Assembly (NCBI RefSeq): GCF_021043365.1
Contig: NZ_JAJNDU010000001.1
Coordinates: 1,202,164-1,266,163 of the forward strand
DNA length: 64,000 nt
Reading direction: 5' to 3'
Source: Sphingomonas sp. IC-11
Lineage (GTDB): Bacteria; Pseudomonadota; Alphaproteobacteria; Sphingomonadales; Sphingomonadaceae
Under the pieces are notes generated by a model. It saw only the letters and a list, made by a program, of their open reading frames with translations. It was not told where the DNA came from and ran no database searches. Of this stretch, positions 37,070-46,785 are shown piece by piece. How positions within the stretch are numbered: the first letter of the stretch is position 1; each line of letters opens with the position of its first letter. The position numbers were made by a program, and so were the translations under genes.

Positions 37070-39100
37070 TCACTTCAGTGCAGCGCCCGTCTCGGCGGCG
37101 GTCTTGAGGCTTTCGGCGACCTTGAAGCCATGCTTTTCAAGCCCTTCAACGATCTTCTTCAGGCCGACTTCATGCTGCGCCCAGAACATCGGGCCGCCGC
37201 GATAGACCGGCCAGCCGTAGCCCATGATCCAGACGACATCGACGTCGCTCGCCCGCTGCGCCTTGCCCTCTTCGAGGATCAGCGCACCTTCGTTGACCAT
37301 CGGGTAGAGCGTGCGCTCGACGATTTCCTGATCGGTGATCTCGCGCTTGGGCAGGTTTGACTTGGCGCGGAATTCCTCGATGATCTCGAGCGCGCGGGGG
37401 CTCGGCGTCGCGTTACGCTTCTCGTCGTAATCGTAATAGCCCGCGCCCTTCTTCTGGCCCCAGCGACCCTCGGCAGCGAGCGCATCGCGGATGCTCTCGA
37501 TCCGGCTCGGATCCCGATGCCAGCCGATGTCCACGCCGGCGAGATCGGCCATCTGGAACGGGCCCATCGGCATGCCAAAATCGGTGTGGACCTTATCGAT
37601 CTGCTGCGGCGTCGCGCCCTCCATGAGGAGCTTGTTCGCCTCGATCTGGCGCGGGCTGAGCATGCGGTTGCCGATGAAGCCGTGGCACACGCCAGCGACG
37701 ACTGCGACCTTCTTGATCTTCTTGGCGAGCGCCATGACGGTGGCGAGCACATCCTTCGCCGTCTTCTCGCCGCGGACCACTTCGAGCAGGCGCATGACAT
37801 TGGCCGGCGAGAAGAAGTGCATGCCGACCACGTCCTCGGGACGCTTCGTCACCGCGGCGATCTCGTCGACGTTGAGGTAGCTGGTGTTGGTGGCGAGGAT
37901 CGCGCCGGGCTTGGCGATGGCGTCAAGCTTGGTGAACAGCTCCTTCTTGACGTCCATATTCTCATACACCGCCTCGATGATGAGATCGCAGTCGGCGAGG
38001 TCCTCTAGGTTGAGCGTCGGCGTGACGAGGCCCATCGCCTTTTCCGGCGCGTCGGGCTTGATCCGCCCCTTGGCGGCCGACGCCTCGTAATTCTTGCGCA
38101 TCACGCCGGTGCCGCGGTCGAGCGCCTCCTGCTGCATCTCGACGATCGTCACCGGGATGCCGGCGGACAGGAAGTTCATCGAGATGCCGCCGCCCATGGT
38201 GCCGGCGCCGATCACGCCGACCTTGTTGATCGGGCGAAGCGGCGTCTTGGGATCGACGTCGTCGATCTTGGCGGCCTGGCGCTCTGCGAAGAACAGGTGG
38301 CGCTGCGCAGCGGACTGTGTGCCCTCCATCAGCTTGACGAACTCGGCGCGCTCGAACTTCATGCCCTCGTCGAACGGCAGCTCGCTCGCCGCGACCACGC
38401 AGGCGATGTTCGCCGCCGGCGCATCGAAGCCACGCATCTTGCGGCCGTGCTGCTTCTTGAACGCCTCGACCGCTTCGGGATCGGGCGCCACCGTCTTGTC
38501 GCGCACGCGCGGGATCGGCTTCTTGTCGGCGACCCCGCGCGCGAAGGCGATCGCGTCCGCCTCAAGGCTGTCCTCGCCGACGACGCGGTCGACCAAGCCG
38601 ACCTCGGCCGCTTTCTTGGCCGGGATCGGATCGCCAATCGCAACCATCTCGAGCGCGGCCTTCACGCCGACGATGCGCGGCAGGCGCTGCGTGCCGCCCG
38701 CGCCCGGCAGCAGGCCAAGCTTGACTTCGGGCAGCCCCATCACCGCCGAGGGCACGGCGACGCGATAGTGGCAGGCGAGCGCGACTTCGCAGCCGCCGCC
38801 GAGCGCGGTGCCGTGGATCGCGGCGACGATCGGCTTCTCGCTCGAATCCATCATGTCGATGACTTCGTGAAGCGATGCGCCCTTGGGCGGCTTGCCGAAT
38901 TCGGTGATGTCGGCGCCGGCAAAGAAGGTCTTGCCGTCGCAGCGGATCACCATCGCCTTCACGGCGGGATCGTTGATCCCCTGACTGACGCCTTCCTTCA
39001 GCCCGTCACGCACGCCGGCGCCAAGGGCGTTCACTGGCGGCGAATCGGAGATGATGACGAGAACGTCGTCGTGGCGTTCGAAGCGGACGGGGGAAGTCAT
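37070..39100 (-). CDS. 3-hydroxyacyl-CoA dehydrogenase / enoyl-CoA hydratase (FadJ/FadB-like)
   Basis: A 676-residue two-domain beta-oxidation enzyme. The N-terminal crotonase domain has the oxyanion/active region [19 protein letters not shown] and [19 protein letters not shown]. The C-terminal NAD domain has [19 protein letters not shown] and [16 protein letters not shown]. It hydrates enoyl-CoA and oxidises 3-hydroxyacyl-CoA. I prefer ATG 39100 because GGAGAAAG lies just before it; ATG 39112 would add MEKE. No thiolase is next to it, so the final cleavage step must come from elsewhere. It would follow either ACAD pair. Confidence 0.93.
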   Translation of the reverse strand: MTSPVRFERHDDVLVIISDSPPVNALGAGVRDGLKEGVSQGINDPAVKAMVIRCDGKTFFAGADITEFGKPPKGASLHEVIDMMDSSEKPIVAAIHGTALGGGCEVALACHYRVAVPSAVMGLPEVKLGLLPGAGGTQRLPRIVGVKAALEMVAIGDPIPAKKAAEVGLVDRVVGEDSLEADAIAFARGVADKKPIPRVRDKTVAPDPEAVEAFKKQHGRKMRGFDAPAANIACVVAASELPFDEGMKFERAEFVKLMEGTQSAAQRHLFFAERQAAKIDDVDPKTPLRPINKVGVIGAGTMGGGISMNFLSAGIPVTIVEMQQEALDRGTGVMRKNYEASAAKGRIKPDAPEKAMGLVTPTLNLEDLADCDLIIEAVYENMDVKKELFTKLDAIAKPGAILATNTSYLNVDEIAAVTKRPEDVVGMHFFSPANVMRLLEVVRGEKTAKDVLATVMALAKKIKKVAVVAGVCHGFIGNRMLSPRQIEANKLLMEGATPQQIDKVHTDFGMPMGPFQMADLAGVDIGWHRDPSRIESIRDALAAEGRWGQKKGAGYYDYDEKRNATPSPRALEIIEEFRAKSNLPKREITDQEIVERTLYPMVNEGALILEEGKAQRASDVDVVWIMGYGWPVYRGGPMFWAQHEVGLKKIVEGLEKHGFKVAESLKTAAETGAALK

Positions 39101-39117
39101 TTCTTTCTCCATTCGTC

Positions 39118-39137
39118 ATCCCCGTGCGGGCGGGGAT
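39118..39137. repeat. intergenic palindrome upstream of the FadJ-like gene
   Basis: ATCCCCG (39118-39124), TGCGGG, CGGGGAT (39131-39137), flanked by CGTC and CCATA. This matches the common bacterial intergenic palindrome of form GTCATCCCCG...CGGGGATCCA. It lies in the gap between the FadJ-like and serine-hydrolase genes. Confidence 0.5.
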
Positions 39138-39220
39138 CCATATTTCTCGAACCGAGCCGGTTCAGTCGATAAGTCCGCCGGCCGACTTCCCCGATCGCGG
39201 AGACAACGGCCAACCGATGA

Positions 39221-40444
39221 TCAGGTGAGCGCCGAGTAGATCATTGTCTTCAGCTCGCGCCGGATCGGGTAAATCATGCTGGGCGACAGCTGGGTCATGA
39301 ACACCATCGTCAGCCGCTCCACTGGGTCGATGAAGAAGGCGGTGGAGAACATGCCACCCCAATAATATTCGCCCACGCTGCCGGGCATCATGGAGCGGGC
39401 GGTGTCGATCGTCACAGCAAAGCCCAGGCCAAATCCGGTGCCGGCGTTCTGGGTCTCGCTGAACAGCGACTTCGACATGGAGGACAGGTCAGCGCCGTTC
39501 GGCAGATGATTTTGGGTCATCAGGTCGATGGTCTTGCGACCGAGAATGCGCACGCCATCAAGCGTTCCGCCGTTGAGGCACATCTGGCAGAACCGCTGGT
39601 AATCCAAAGCGGTGGAAACGAGCCCGCCGCCGCCCGAGACCAAGGTGAACGGCTTCGACCACATGCTCTCGTCGGCACGGTCGAACATCACCCGGCCCTT
39701 GCCGGGCACCAACGTGTAGCAATCGACCAGCCGGTCCAGCTTTTCCGCGGGCACGGTGAAGCCGGTGTCGTTCATGCCCAGAGGCTTGAAGATGCGTTGT
39801 TCGAAGAACGCCGGCAGCGACATGCCGGACACACGCTGGACCACCGCGCCGAGCACGTCAGTCGACACTGAGTAATTCCAGCTCGTTCCGGGCGAGAATT
39901 CCAGCGGCAGCTTGCCCAGTTCAGCGACGAAGCCGTCGAGATCGTAATTGCCGTGCCAGTTCTCTAGCTTCAGCTCGCGATGCGCGGCGTCGATGTTGGA
40001 GCGGTTCTGGAAGCCGTAGGTGAGGCCGGAGGTATGCCGCAGCAGGTCAACCATCCGCATTGGCTCTTCGGTCGGCCGCGTCATGAACGGCACGCCAGCG
40101 CCGCCGCCGGCGTAGACGCCAAGCTTCTTGAACTCCGGAAGAACGTGGTGAACGGGGGTGTCCAGTGCGACCTTGCACTCTTCCACCAGCATCATGAACG
40201 CAACCGACGTGATCGGCTTGGTCATCGACGCAATGCGAAACAGGCTGCTCTCGTCGATCTGCTTCGAGCCACCTTCGCGCGCGCCGCCCTGAGAAGAAAA
40301 GTGCACGATCTCGCCATCGCGCGAGACGAGCAGCTGGGTATGAGGAAATTCGCCCGAATCGAGGTACCGTTCTTTCAGGAAGGTATCGATTGCGGCGAGG
40401 CGCCGGCCGTCAAACCCATGCTTCTCGGGTGATGCGATGTTCAT
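39221..40444 (-). CDS. serine hydrolase, class C beta-lactamase fold (EstB-like)
   Basis: A 407-residue protein with the SxxK motif SMTK (Ser73, Lys76), a Tyr motif read as YSV (SWNYSVSTDVLG) rather than the lactamase YxN, and no signal peptide, so it is likely cytoplasmic. This combination is typical of EstB-type esterases, which hydrolyse short esters and usually not beta-lactams. It is transcribed divergently from the CoA-ligase gene at 40559. An ester-cleaving step in the local catabolic pathway is possible. Confidence 0.9.
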   Translation of the reverse strand: MNIASPEKHGFDGRRLAAIDTFLKERYLDSGEFPHTQLLVSRDGEIVHFSSQGGAREGGSKQIDESSLFRIASMTKPITSVAFMMLVEECKVALDTPVHHVLPEFKKLGVYAGGGAGVPFMTRPTEEPMRMVDLLRHTSGLTYGFQNRSNIDAAHRELKLENWHGNYDLDGFVAELGKLPLEFSPGTSWNYSVSTDVLGAVVQRVSGMSLPAFFEQRIFKPLGMNDTGFTVPAEKLDRLVDCYTLVPGKGRVMFDRADESMWSKPFTLVSGGGGLVSTALDYQRFCQMCLNGGTLDGVRILGRKTIDLMTQNHLPNGADLSSMSKSLFSETQNAGTGFGLGFAVTIDTARSMMPGSVGEYYWGGMFSTAFFIDPVERLTMVFMTQLSPSMIYPIRRELKTMIYSALT

Positions 40445-40558
40445 TGCCCCTCCATACCCCGGCTTCTAATTCACGCTCTTCCTATCGCTTGAGCGGGCGT
40501 TGAATCAATCCTAACGTGAGCACCTGGAAACCGATTTCGAGTGCGGGGAGAATCTGAC

Positions 40559-42289
40559 GTGGCGACGCAACCCTTGGCTGCATCATGGCCGGCCATGTCA
40601 GTGAAGCAGGCGGAAGCCGTGCTCACCGCACCCGGCGCGAAGTTCGAGATGGAAACGGTGGACATCCGGGGTGTGCCCACGCGTGTGTGGAAGAATGCAC
40701 CTCCCCATATGGCGGCCTTGGCGGCGCTGTCCCGAACGCATGGCGACCACCTCGCGACGATCTATGAGGATGAGCGGGTCAGCTATGACGCGCAGTTCCG
40801 AGCTATCGCCGCATTGGCCGCCAATCTCGCCGCGCGGGAGGTGGGCAAGGGCGATCGCGTCGCCGTCGCCATGCGCAATCTGCCGGAATGGATCGTCGCG
40901 TTTTTCGCGACAACGGTGCTCGGTGCTATTGCTGTGCCGCTCAACGCGTGGTGGACCGGCGAGGAGCTTGCCTATGGCCTTTCGGATTCCGGTGCCAAGG
41001 CCCTGATCGCGGATGATGAGCGCTGGGAGCGGATCGCCCCTTTGCGCGCGCAGCTTCCCGGTCTGGATCACGTGCTGGTGAGTCGCGCCAGCACCCCGCT
41101 ACAGGATGCCGAGCGCCTTGAGGACGTTATCGGCACTCCGCATGGCTGGTCGAGGCTTCCGGCCGGCGAATTGCCAGCCGTCGCGCTGGCGCCAGAGGAT
41201 GAGGCGACGATCCTTTATACCAGCGGCACGACGGGTCAGCCGAAGGGGGCGCTGGGCACGCACCGCAACTTCATGACCAACATCCTGTCGACCAGTTATG
41301 CCATGGCCCGGTCGATCCTGCGCCGCGGCGATCCGCTGCCGGAGCCGAGCAAGAAGGTGGCGCTGACGGTTATCCCGTTGTTCCACGCCACTGCCCTGTC
41401 ATCCGGACTGATGGGCGCGATGGCTGCGGGCCACACCATCATCTACATGCGCAAGTTCGAACCGGTACGCGCGATGGAAATCATCGAGCGTGAAAAGGTG
41501 AACTCCACTGGCGGGGTGCCGACGATCGCGTGGCAATTGCTCGAGCATCCCGAGCGGCATCGCTACGATCTCTCGAGCCTCGAGACGATCGGATATGGCG
41601 GGGCGCCCTCCGCACCGGAGCTGGTGCGTAAGATCGCCGCGGAGCTGAAGTCCGCGCCCGGCAACGGTTGGGGCATGACCGAAACCACCGCCACCGTCAC
41701 CACTCACTCGGGCGAGGATTATCTTCATCGCCCGGAGAGTTGTGGACCGGCGGTAGCGGTTGCGGACCTCAAGGTAACCGGAGCTGACGGCGAAGAGCTT
41801 CCGCCCGGGGAGATCGGGGAATTGTGGGCGCGCGGGCCGATGATCGTGAAAGGCTATTGGAACAAGCCCGAAGCGACGGCCGCAACCTTCGTCGATGGTT
41901 GGGTGCGCACCGGCGACCTGGCGCGGCTCGATGAAGAGGGCTTCTGCTATATCGTCGACCGGGCGAAGGACATGGTCATTCGCGGCGGCGAAAACATCTA
42001 CTCCAGCGAGGTGGAGAACGTGCTCTACGATCACCCGGCGGTGACGGATTGCGCGCTCATCGGCATTCCCCATCGCACGCTGGGCGAGGAGCCGGCGGCA
42101 GTTGTCCATCTGGCGCCGGGAGCAACGGCCACCGAGGCGGAGCTCCAGGCCTGGGTCCGTGAGCGGCTCGCCGCCTTCAAGGTGCCGGTCGCGATCCGCT
42201 TCTGCGAGGAGATGCTGCCCAGGAACGCGAACGGCAAGATCCTCAAGCGCGAGCTGAAAAGCTACTTTGAGGATCGCGCGGCTGCCTGA
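40559..42289 (+). CDS. acyl-CoA ligase (class I adenylate-forming enzyme)
   Basis: A 576-residue AMP-binding enzyme with ILYTSGTTGQPKGALGTH, GWGMTETTATV, the hinge DRAKDMVIRGGENIYSSEVE and the C-terminal lysine in RNANGKILKREL. It forms an acyl-CoA from a free acid and ATP. It differs from the ligase at 11090 (514 residues), having a longer N-terminus. GTG 40559 is chosen as GGGGAGA lies nine bases before; ATG 40595 is an alternative. A Crp/Fnr-type regulator follows after 31 bases and may be co-transcribed. Confidence 0.88.
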   Translation: MATQPLAASWPAMSVKQAEAVLTAPGAKFEMETVDIRGVPTRVWKNAPPHMAALAALSRTHGDHLATIYEDERVSYDAQFRAIAALAANLAAREVGKGDRVAVAMRNLPEWIVAFFATTVLGAIAVPLNAWWTGEELAYGLSDSGAKALIADDERWERIAPLRAQLPGLDHVLVSRASTPLQDAERLEDVIGTPHGWSRLPAGELPAVALAPEDEATILYTSGTTGQPKGALGTHRNFMTNILSTSYAMARSILRRGDPLPEPSKKVALTVIPLFHATALSSGLMGAMAAGHTIIYMRKFEPVRAMEIIEREKVNSTGGVPTIAWQLLEHPERHRYDLSSLETIGYGGAPSAPELVRKIAAELKSAPGNGWGMTETTATVTTHSGEDYLHRPESCGPAVAVADLKVTGADGEELPPGEIGELWARGPMIVKGYWNKPEATAATFVDGWVRTGDLARLDEEGFCYIVDRAKDMVIRGGENIYSSEVENVLYDHPAVTDCALIGIPHRTLGEEPAAVVHLAPGATATEAELQAWVRERLAAFKVPVAIRFCEEMLPRNANGKILKRELKSYFEDRAAA

Positions 42290-42320
42290 AGCGTTGCATC
42301 GGCGAAACAAAGGGCCGTCG

Positions 42321-43046
42321 ATGCGTACAAAGGATTTCCTCAGGGGCAGGCGTCGTCACGAATTGTCTGCCGAGGAGTTGGCCGTTTTGGAAGCGGCGGT
42401 GGATAGCGTGGAGGTGGTGCCGGCCCGAAAGGTGCTGGCCCACCGCGGCGAGCGGCTGAGGCGCAGCACGCTGATCGTCGAGGGCTATGCCTGTCGATAC
42501 ATGGATGCGCGGGACGGCTATCGGCAGATGCTGTCGTATCACGTGCCCGGCGATTTCGTTGACCTTCACAGTTATCCGACGCGGTATATTGATCACGCTG
42601 TGGCCACCATCTCCCAAGTGACCGTCGCTTACGTCCGTCATGATCGGCTGGATGGGATCATGAGCGAGCGACCCCATCTGGCCTCTTTGCTTTGGTTCAG
42701 CACGTTGCTCGATGCGGCGCTACATCGGGAATGGATCTTCCGCATCGGCAGGCTCGACGCGGCGGGGCGCGTGGCCCACTTCGTCTGCGAGACCTATTGC
42801 CGCATGCGCGCGGTCGGCCGGGCAGCAGAGGGGCGGTGCGACTTGCCACTGACGCAACAGGATCTCGGAGATATCGTCGGCCTGACCAGCGTTCACGTGA
42901 ACCGCGTTCTTCGACGGCTCCGCGAAGAAGGCCTGGCGATCATCGGCCGCGGGACGCTGCAGATACTCAATATTGACCAACTCGCCCGGTTGGGGGAGTT
43001 CAAGGCCGATTACTTGTACCTTGAGGATGGACCCTGGCGGGAATGA
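42321..43046 (+). CDS. Crp/Fnr family transcriptional regulator
   Basis: A 241-residue regulator with an N-terminal cyclic-nucleotide-binding-like beta-roll (VLAHRGERLRRSTLIVEGYA, YHVPGDFVDLHSYP) and a C-terminal winged helix (LTQQDLGDIVGLTSVHVNRV, LRRLREEGLAII). The N-terminal cysteine cluster of Fnr is absent, so it is not an oxygen-sensing Fe-S Fnr. Such CRP-like proteins are common in sphingomonads. Start ATG 42321 follows AAGGG. The upstream CoA-ligase gene is probably in the same transcript. Confidence 0.88.
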   Translation: MRTKDFLRGRRRHELSAEELAVLEAAVDSVEVVPARKVLAHRGERLRRSTLIVEGYACRYMDARDGYRQMLSYHVPGDFVDLHSYPTRYIDHAVATISQVTVAYVRHDRLDGIMSERPHLASLLWFSTLLDAALHREWIFRIGRLDAAGRVAHFVCETYCRMRAVGRAAEGRCDLPLTQQDLGDIVGLTSVHVNRVLRRLREEGLAIIGRGTLQILNIDQLARLGEFKADYLYLEDGPWRE

Positions 43047-43115
43047 TGGACGGCGCTCTTCCAGGATCCAGTCCTACGCCGGTGCCCATCCGGTTCCTGC
43101 TCAGGGCGCACGGGC

Positions 43116-44366
43116 TTGTCTGGCGTGGTTGAGGCCGCGCCCGCTTCGTCCGTCTCGACCCTCAATGATCCGGCGGAGCAGATCGAAGCAGCCAACTCGG
43201 CCGATGAACCGCGGGTGGCGCTACGCCGCGACCGATTGCTCGCGGCACTGACGCTTACAGCGGGGTTGGGGCTCATCATCGGCTTGCCGTTTGCCCTGAA
43301 GGCCGGCGCCGAATTCTTCATGCCGACGGCTGTCGCCATTGTCGTCAGCATCGCCCTTATCCCGCTGTTGGAATGGCTCGAGGCGCGGCGTCTGCCGCCG
43401 GCGATCGCGTCGCTACTTTGCGTGATCCTGTTTCTGGTGGCCGCGAACGTGGCGCTTGCCGCTATTGTCGTCCCGGCAATCGACTTTTTCCGGCTGCTTC
43501 CCAAGCGCATCGACCGCATCCAGGAAAATCTGGAGCCGCTGCTCGACCTGTATTCGAATCTGGAAGGCTATGCGAATCGTACCTTGCGGCGGCTTGCGGC
43601 CACGCCGGTACGTCAATCGCCAACGGCCGCTGTGGCGCCGCCGAGTTCGATCCTGGAACTGGCGGCGACCTCGGCACCGGCGGTGATCATTCAGATCTTG
43701 TACGCCGTCCTCGTCACCTTCTTCTTTCTGACCGGCTGGACGCGCACCAGGACGAGGATGATCACCAGCCGCGAGAGCTTTGGCGGGGCGATGGCGACCG
43801 CCCGAGTGATCCAGGACGTGGTGGACGATGTCTCTAGCTATCTGGGAACGATTACCGCGATCAACATCGTGCTCGGCCTGGTGACGGCCGGCGCGCTCAA
43901 TCTGCTCGGCATGCCGTTTCCGCTGATGTGGGGCGGAATAGTCGCGCTGTTCAATTACATACCGTATTTCGGACCGGTCATTGCAGCGCTGCTTGTCGCG
44001 CTGGGCGGGCTCATGACATTCAACGACGTGGCGACCGCACTGGCAGCCCCGGCGATCATGTATGGACTTCACCTGATCGAGGCGAACGTCGTGACGCCGC
44101 TGATCGTGGGCCACCGACTGACCATCAGCCCGGTGCTGATCCTGGTGTCACTCAGCTTCTGGGGCTGGGTCTGGGGAACGATCGGCGCGCTGCTGGCGGT
44201 GCCGCTGTTGATCATCATCCAGACGATCATCAAGGGCGCGGGCAAGCCGGACATCGCCGGGTTCCTCTTCGAACATGGCACTTTGGTGCGGCAGACCGTG
44301 AAGAGATCGCCAGGATTTGAGAAAAGCGATGATGAGGTCGTTGACAGCCCCTCGCCGGTGGCATAG
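43116..44366 (+). CDS. AI-2E family transporter (putative permease)
   Basis: A 416-residue membrane protein with paired N-terminal helices (PFALKAGAEFFMPTAVAIVV), a long central helical segment, and the C-terminal block GGIVALFNYIPYFGPVIAAL, TPLIVGHRLTISPVLILVSL typical of the AI-2E/PerM family. Members include TqsA and Na+(Li+)/H+ antiporters, so substrate is uncertain. The frame opens at TTG 43116; GTG 43125 is another possible start and no clear ribosome site decides. Two tRNA-Asp genes follow. Confidence 0.87.
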   Translation: MSGVVEAAPASSVSTLNDPAEQIEAANSADEPRVALRRDRLLAALTLTAGLGLIIGLPFALKAGAEFFMPTAVAIVVSIALIPLLEWLEARRLPPAIASLLCVILFLVAANVALAAIVVPAIDFFRLLPKRIDRIQENLEPLLDLYSNLEGYANRTLRRLAATPVRQSPTAAVAPPSSILELAATSAPAVIIQILYAVLVTFFFLTGWTRTRTRMITSRESFGGAMATARVIQDVVDDVSSYLGTITAINIVLGLVTAGALNLLGMPFPLMWGGIVALFNYIPYFGPVIAALLVALGGLMTFNDVATALAAPAIMYGLHLIEANVVTPLIVGHRLTISPVLILVSLSFWGWVWGTIGALLAVPLLIIIQTIIKGAGKPDIAGFLFEHGTLVRQTVKRSPGFEKSDDEVVDSPSPVA

Positions 44367-44390
44367 TGGCGCGCCTCCACGCTGATCCAA

Positions 44391-44467
<77 letters not shown>

Positions 44468-44554
44468 CCTTCAAGGTGGAGGATCCGTTCCGTGGTTGTC
44501 GGTACAAGCTTGTGCTGGCGGCTGAGGAACGTAGAAAGCGTTCGGATAGTTCGA

Positions 44555-44631
<77 letters not shown>

Positions 44632-44671
44632 TCCGGCAGGATGGCATCGACCCAGCGGCGTTTTGCCGCGG

Positions 44672-44866
44672 TCACCGTAACTCATCGGTATACGTCGGTC
44701 TGCTTGCCTCGTCAGAGGTAAGTGGATGGGTGCTGCGGGCTTGCCTGATCGGCGGTCCGCCAGCGCGTTTCTGTGTCTGTAGCGCGCGGCGACGGAGTCG
44801 GTGGCGGACCGCAGCCGCGTCCAGTTGAAGCCCGTGCAGGATCAGGACCCGCCATCGCGCGATCAT
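44672..44866 (-). CDS. small hypothetical basic protein
   Basis: A 64-residue frame beginning MIARWRVLILHGLQLDAAAV, rich in Arg and Ala (RHRLRRRALQ), ending TYTDELR. I do not recognise it. It is supported mainly by a very good ribosome site, GGAGGT six bases before the ATG at 44864-44866. It fills most of the 299-base gap between tRNA-Asp copy 2 and the AmpG-like gene, and is divergent from the latter (start 44931). The N-terminus is helical and amphipathic with only a short hydrophobic stretch. Confidence 0.45.
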   Translation of the reverse strand: MIARWRVLILHGLQLDAAAVRHRLRRRALQTQKRAGGPPIRQARSTHPLTSDEASRPTYTDELR

Positions 44867-44930
44867 GGGCTTACCTCCGGGCAATTTCCCGTTAGTGTCC
44901 CGGCAAAGCTGGGGTGTGGAGCAAGCGTAA

Positions 44931-46274
44931 ATGACGGAAGCTATCGCGCGGCGTGGTTGGGGCGCCGCGATGGGGCCGTACTTCCGGCCGCGGCCATTTG
45001 CCGCCTTTCTGCTTGGCATTTCCAGCGGGTTCCCCCTCACGCTGCTGCTTGGCACCATGACCTTCTGGCTGGCGAAGGTTGGCATAGACAAGAAGACGAT
45101 CGGCTTCGCCATCGGTCTGACGACCCCATACACCCTCAAGTTTCTGTGGGCGCCGCTGATCGATCGCACGCGCCTGCCGTTTCTGACGAAGCTGGTGGGG
45201 CAGCGGCGCGCGTGGCTGTTCCTTGTTCAAGCACTGCTTCTGGTGTCGGTATGGATGCTGGGCGCAAGTCAGCCTGAGCTGCACCTGGGCGTCTTCGCGT
45301 TCTGGGCGATCGTAACCGCCTTTCTTTCGGCGACGCAGGACATCGTCATCGATGCCTATCGCATCGAGATCCTTCCCGACGCCGAGCTGGCGCATGGCAC
45401 CGCCATGAACCAGTTCGGATACCGCACCGGTAACTTCATCGCTGGGGTAGGCACCATCGCGATCGCTTCGGCCGAGGGGCTCGGTCTCGGCTGGGGCTTG
45501 GGTTACGGGCTCACCTCGCTTTGCCTGATCCCGGCCGCCGTCGCGGCGTTGTGGATTGGGCCTGGCCTTCACGAACAAGCGGTGAAACGAGGCGGGCGCG
45601 GCTGGTTCACCGATACGGTGGTCAGCCCGTTCCGTGAATTCTTCCGTCGCCGCGGCGCTTTGCTGATCCTGCTGTTCGTCCTCGTCTACAAGCTTGGGGA
45701 CGCGATGGGGCAGGGGATGCTCAATCCCATGATCGTGGAACTTGGCTTCTCCGACACGGAGTTCCTTGCCATCAACAAGGTCGTCGGGCTCTGGGGCCTG
45801 CTGATCGGCACGGCGCTAGGTGCGCCCTTCCTGGCGTGGCTCGGCATGGGACGAGCGCTGTTCATCTCCGGGCTGCTGATGATGCTCTCCAATGCCACCT
45901 TCGCAATTCTGGCGGCAAAGGGCCATTCACCCACATGGCTGTTCATCGCGGTGGCGACCGAACAGGTGACGAGCGGCATCGGCTTGACGGTGTTCGCGAC
46001 CTATCTCTCGGGGCTGGCCAACCTCGCTTATACCGCCACACAGTTCGCGCTGCTTTCCTCCTTTGCGGTCGTCGGCCGCACCTGGCTGTCCACGCCGTCC
46101 GGCTATGTGGCGGAGCAGTTCGGCTGGGTCGGGTTCTGGCTCGTCACGATGGTGGTCGCGCTACCTGGCCTGCTGTTGCTGTGGATCCTGTGGACGCGCG
46201 GCTTCGTCGTGGAGCAGGCACGTCAGCCGACCGCTGACGATGAACCCGGGGCTCCTCTTCCGGCCACGCCCTAG
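44931..46274 (+). CDS. ampG: AmpG-like muropeptide permease (MFS)
   Basis: A 447-residue MFS protein that fits AmpG: FLLGISSGFPLTLLLGTMTF near the start, FLWAPLIDRTRLP after helix 2, and SATQDIVIDAYRIEILPDAE in the helix 4-5 region, the most conserved stretch of the family. It imports GlcNAc-anhydro-muropeptides for cell-wall recycling and can influence AmpC induction. Ribosome site GGAG precedes the ATG. It converges with the DUF6628 gene 14 bases away. The AT-1/acetyl-CoA transporter branch is similar, but context gives no reason to prefer it. Confidence 0.88.
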   Translation: MTEAIARRGWGAAMGPYFRPRPFAAFLLGISSGFPLTLLLGTMTFWLAKVGIDKKTIGFAIGLTTPYTLKFLWAPLIDRTRLPFLTKLVGQRRAWLFLVQALLLVSVWMLGASQPELHLGVFAFWAIVTAFLSATQDIVIDAYRIEILPDAELAHGTAMNQFGYRTGNFIAGVGTIAIASAEGLGLGWGLGYGLTSLCLIPAAVAALWIGPGLHEQAVKRGGRGWFTDTVVSPFREFFRRRGALLILLFVLVYKLGDAMGQGMLNPMIVELGFSDTEFLAINKVVGLWGLLIGTALGAPFLAWLGMGRALFISGLLMMLSNATFAILAAKGHSPTWLFIAVATEQVTSGIGLTVFATYLSGLANLAYTATQFALLSSFAVVGRTWLSTPSGYVAEQFGWVGFWLVTMVVALPGLLLLWILWTRGFVVEQARQPTADDEPGAPLPATP

Positions 46275-46288
46275 CCCCGTGGGACGCG

Positions 46289-46720
46289 TCAGGCCGTGAT
46301 CGGCCGGCCCTCGTCCGCGAAGGCCACAGCCACAGCCGCCGCGCTGGAGAGAACGCCCTCCACGGCCTTGATGCCCAGGAGGTCGGCCATCAGCAAACGC
46401 GCAGCCTCAGTCTGAACTTCCACTCGCGCGAGGATCGTGAGCAACGCAGCCTCCGCATGGGTCATGCGGCCATAGCAGCAAGGCGCGATCGCGATCGGCC
46501 CGGCAGCAGCGGTGGCGAGGTCCAACATAAGGCCGCGCATCAGGATCAGCGGCCGCCGAAAGCTCGCGCCAAACGCCGTGAAGAAGGCGTGCGCCGCCCG
46601 AGCGTCGGTTAGCCCGTGTGCGCCCATCCGGCGCATGGCGAACAATATAATGCGTGCGTTGCAGCAGGCTGGCAGTGGGTGCGGCAACAGCGCCAAAGTG
46701 GCAGGTGCGAACATGGTCAT
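46289..46720 (-). CDS. DUF6628 family protein
   Basis: A 143-residue protein, MTMFAPATLALLPHPLPACC onward, with Cys-rich N-terminal and GPIAIAPCCYGRMTHAEAAL motifs. The latter, with a Cys-Cys pair and Leu/Ala-rich helices, matches my recollection of DUF6628 proteins, found mostly in sphingomonads, of unknown function. ATG 46720 follows AGGAGG with eight-base spacing. It is 65 bases downstream of folC on the same strand and could be the last gene of that operon. Confidence 0.75.
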   Translation of the reverse strand: MTMFAPATLALLPHPLPACCNARIILFAMRRMGAHGLTDARAAHAFFTAFGASFRRPLILMRGLMLDLATAAAGPIAIAPCCYGRMTHAEAALLTILARVEVQTEAARLLMADLLGIKAVEGVLSSAAAVAVAFADEGRPITA

Positions 46721-46785
46721 GGAAGAGCCTCCTCTTCCCGCAGTCTCGACCAGTGTGCTATTGCAAGTCAATCGCAACTTTGGGT

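Noticed and set aside
32627..37360. Long plus-strand frames of 471, 489 and 571 residues
   Set aside because: They mirror the minus-strand ACAD, VOC and amidase genes. GC-rich codons on the opposite strand leave few stops, and the frames have no recognisable domains.
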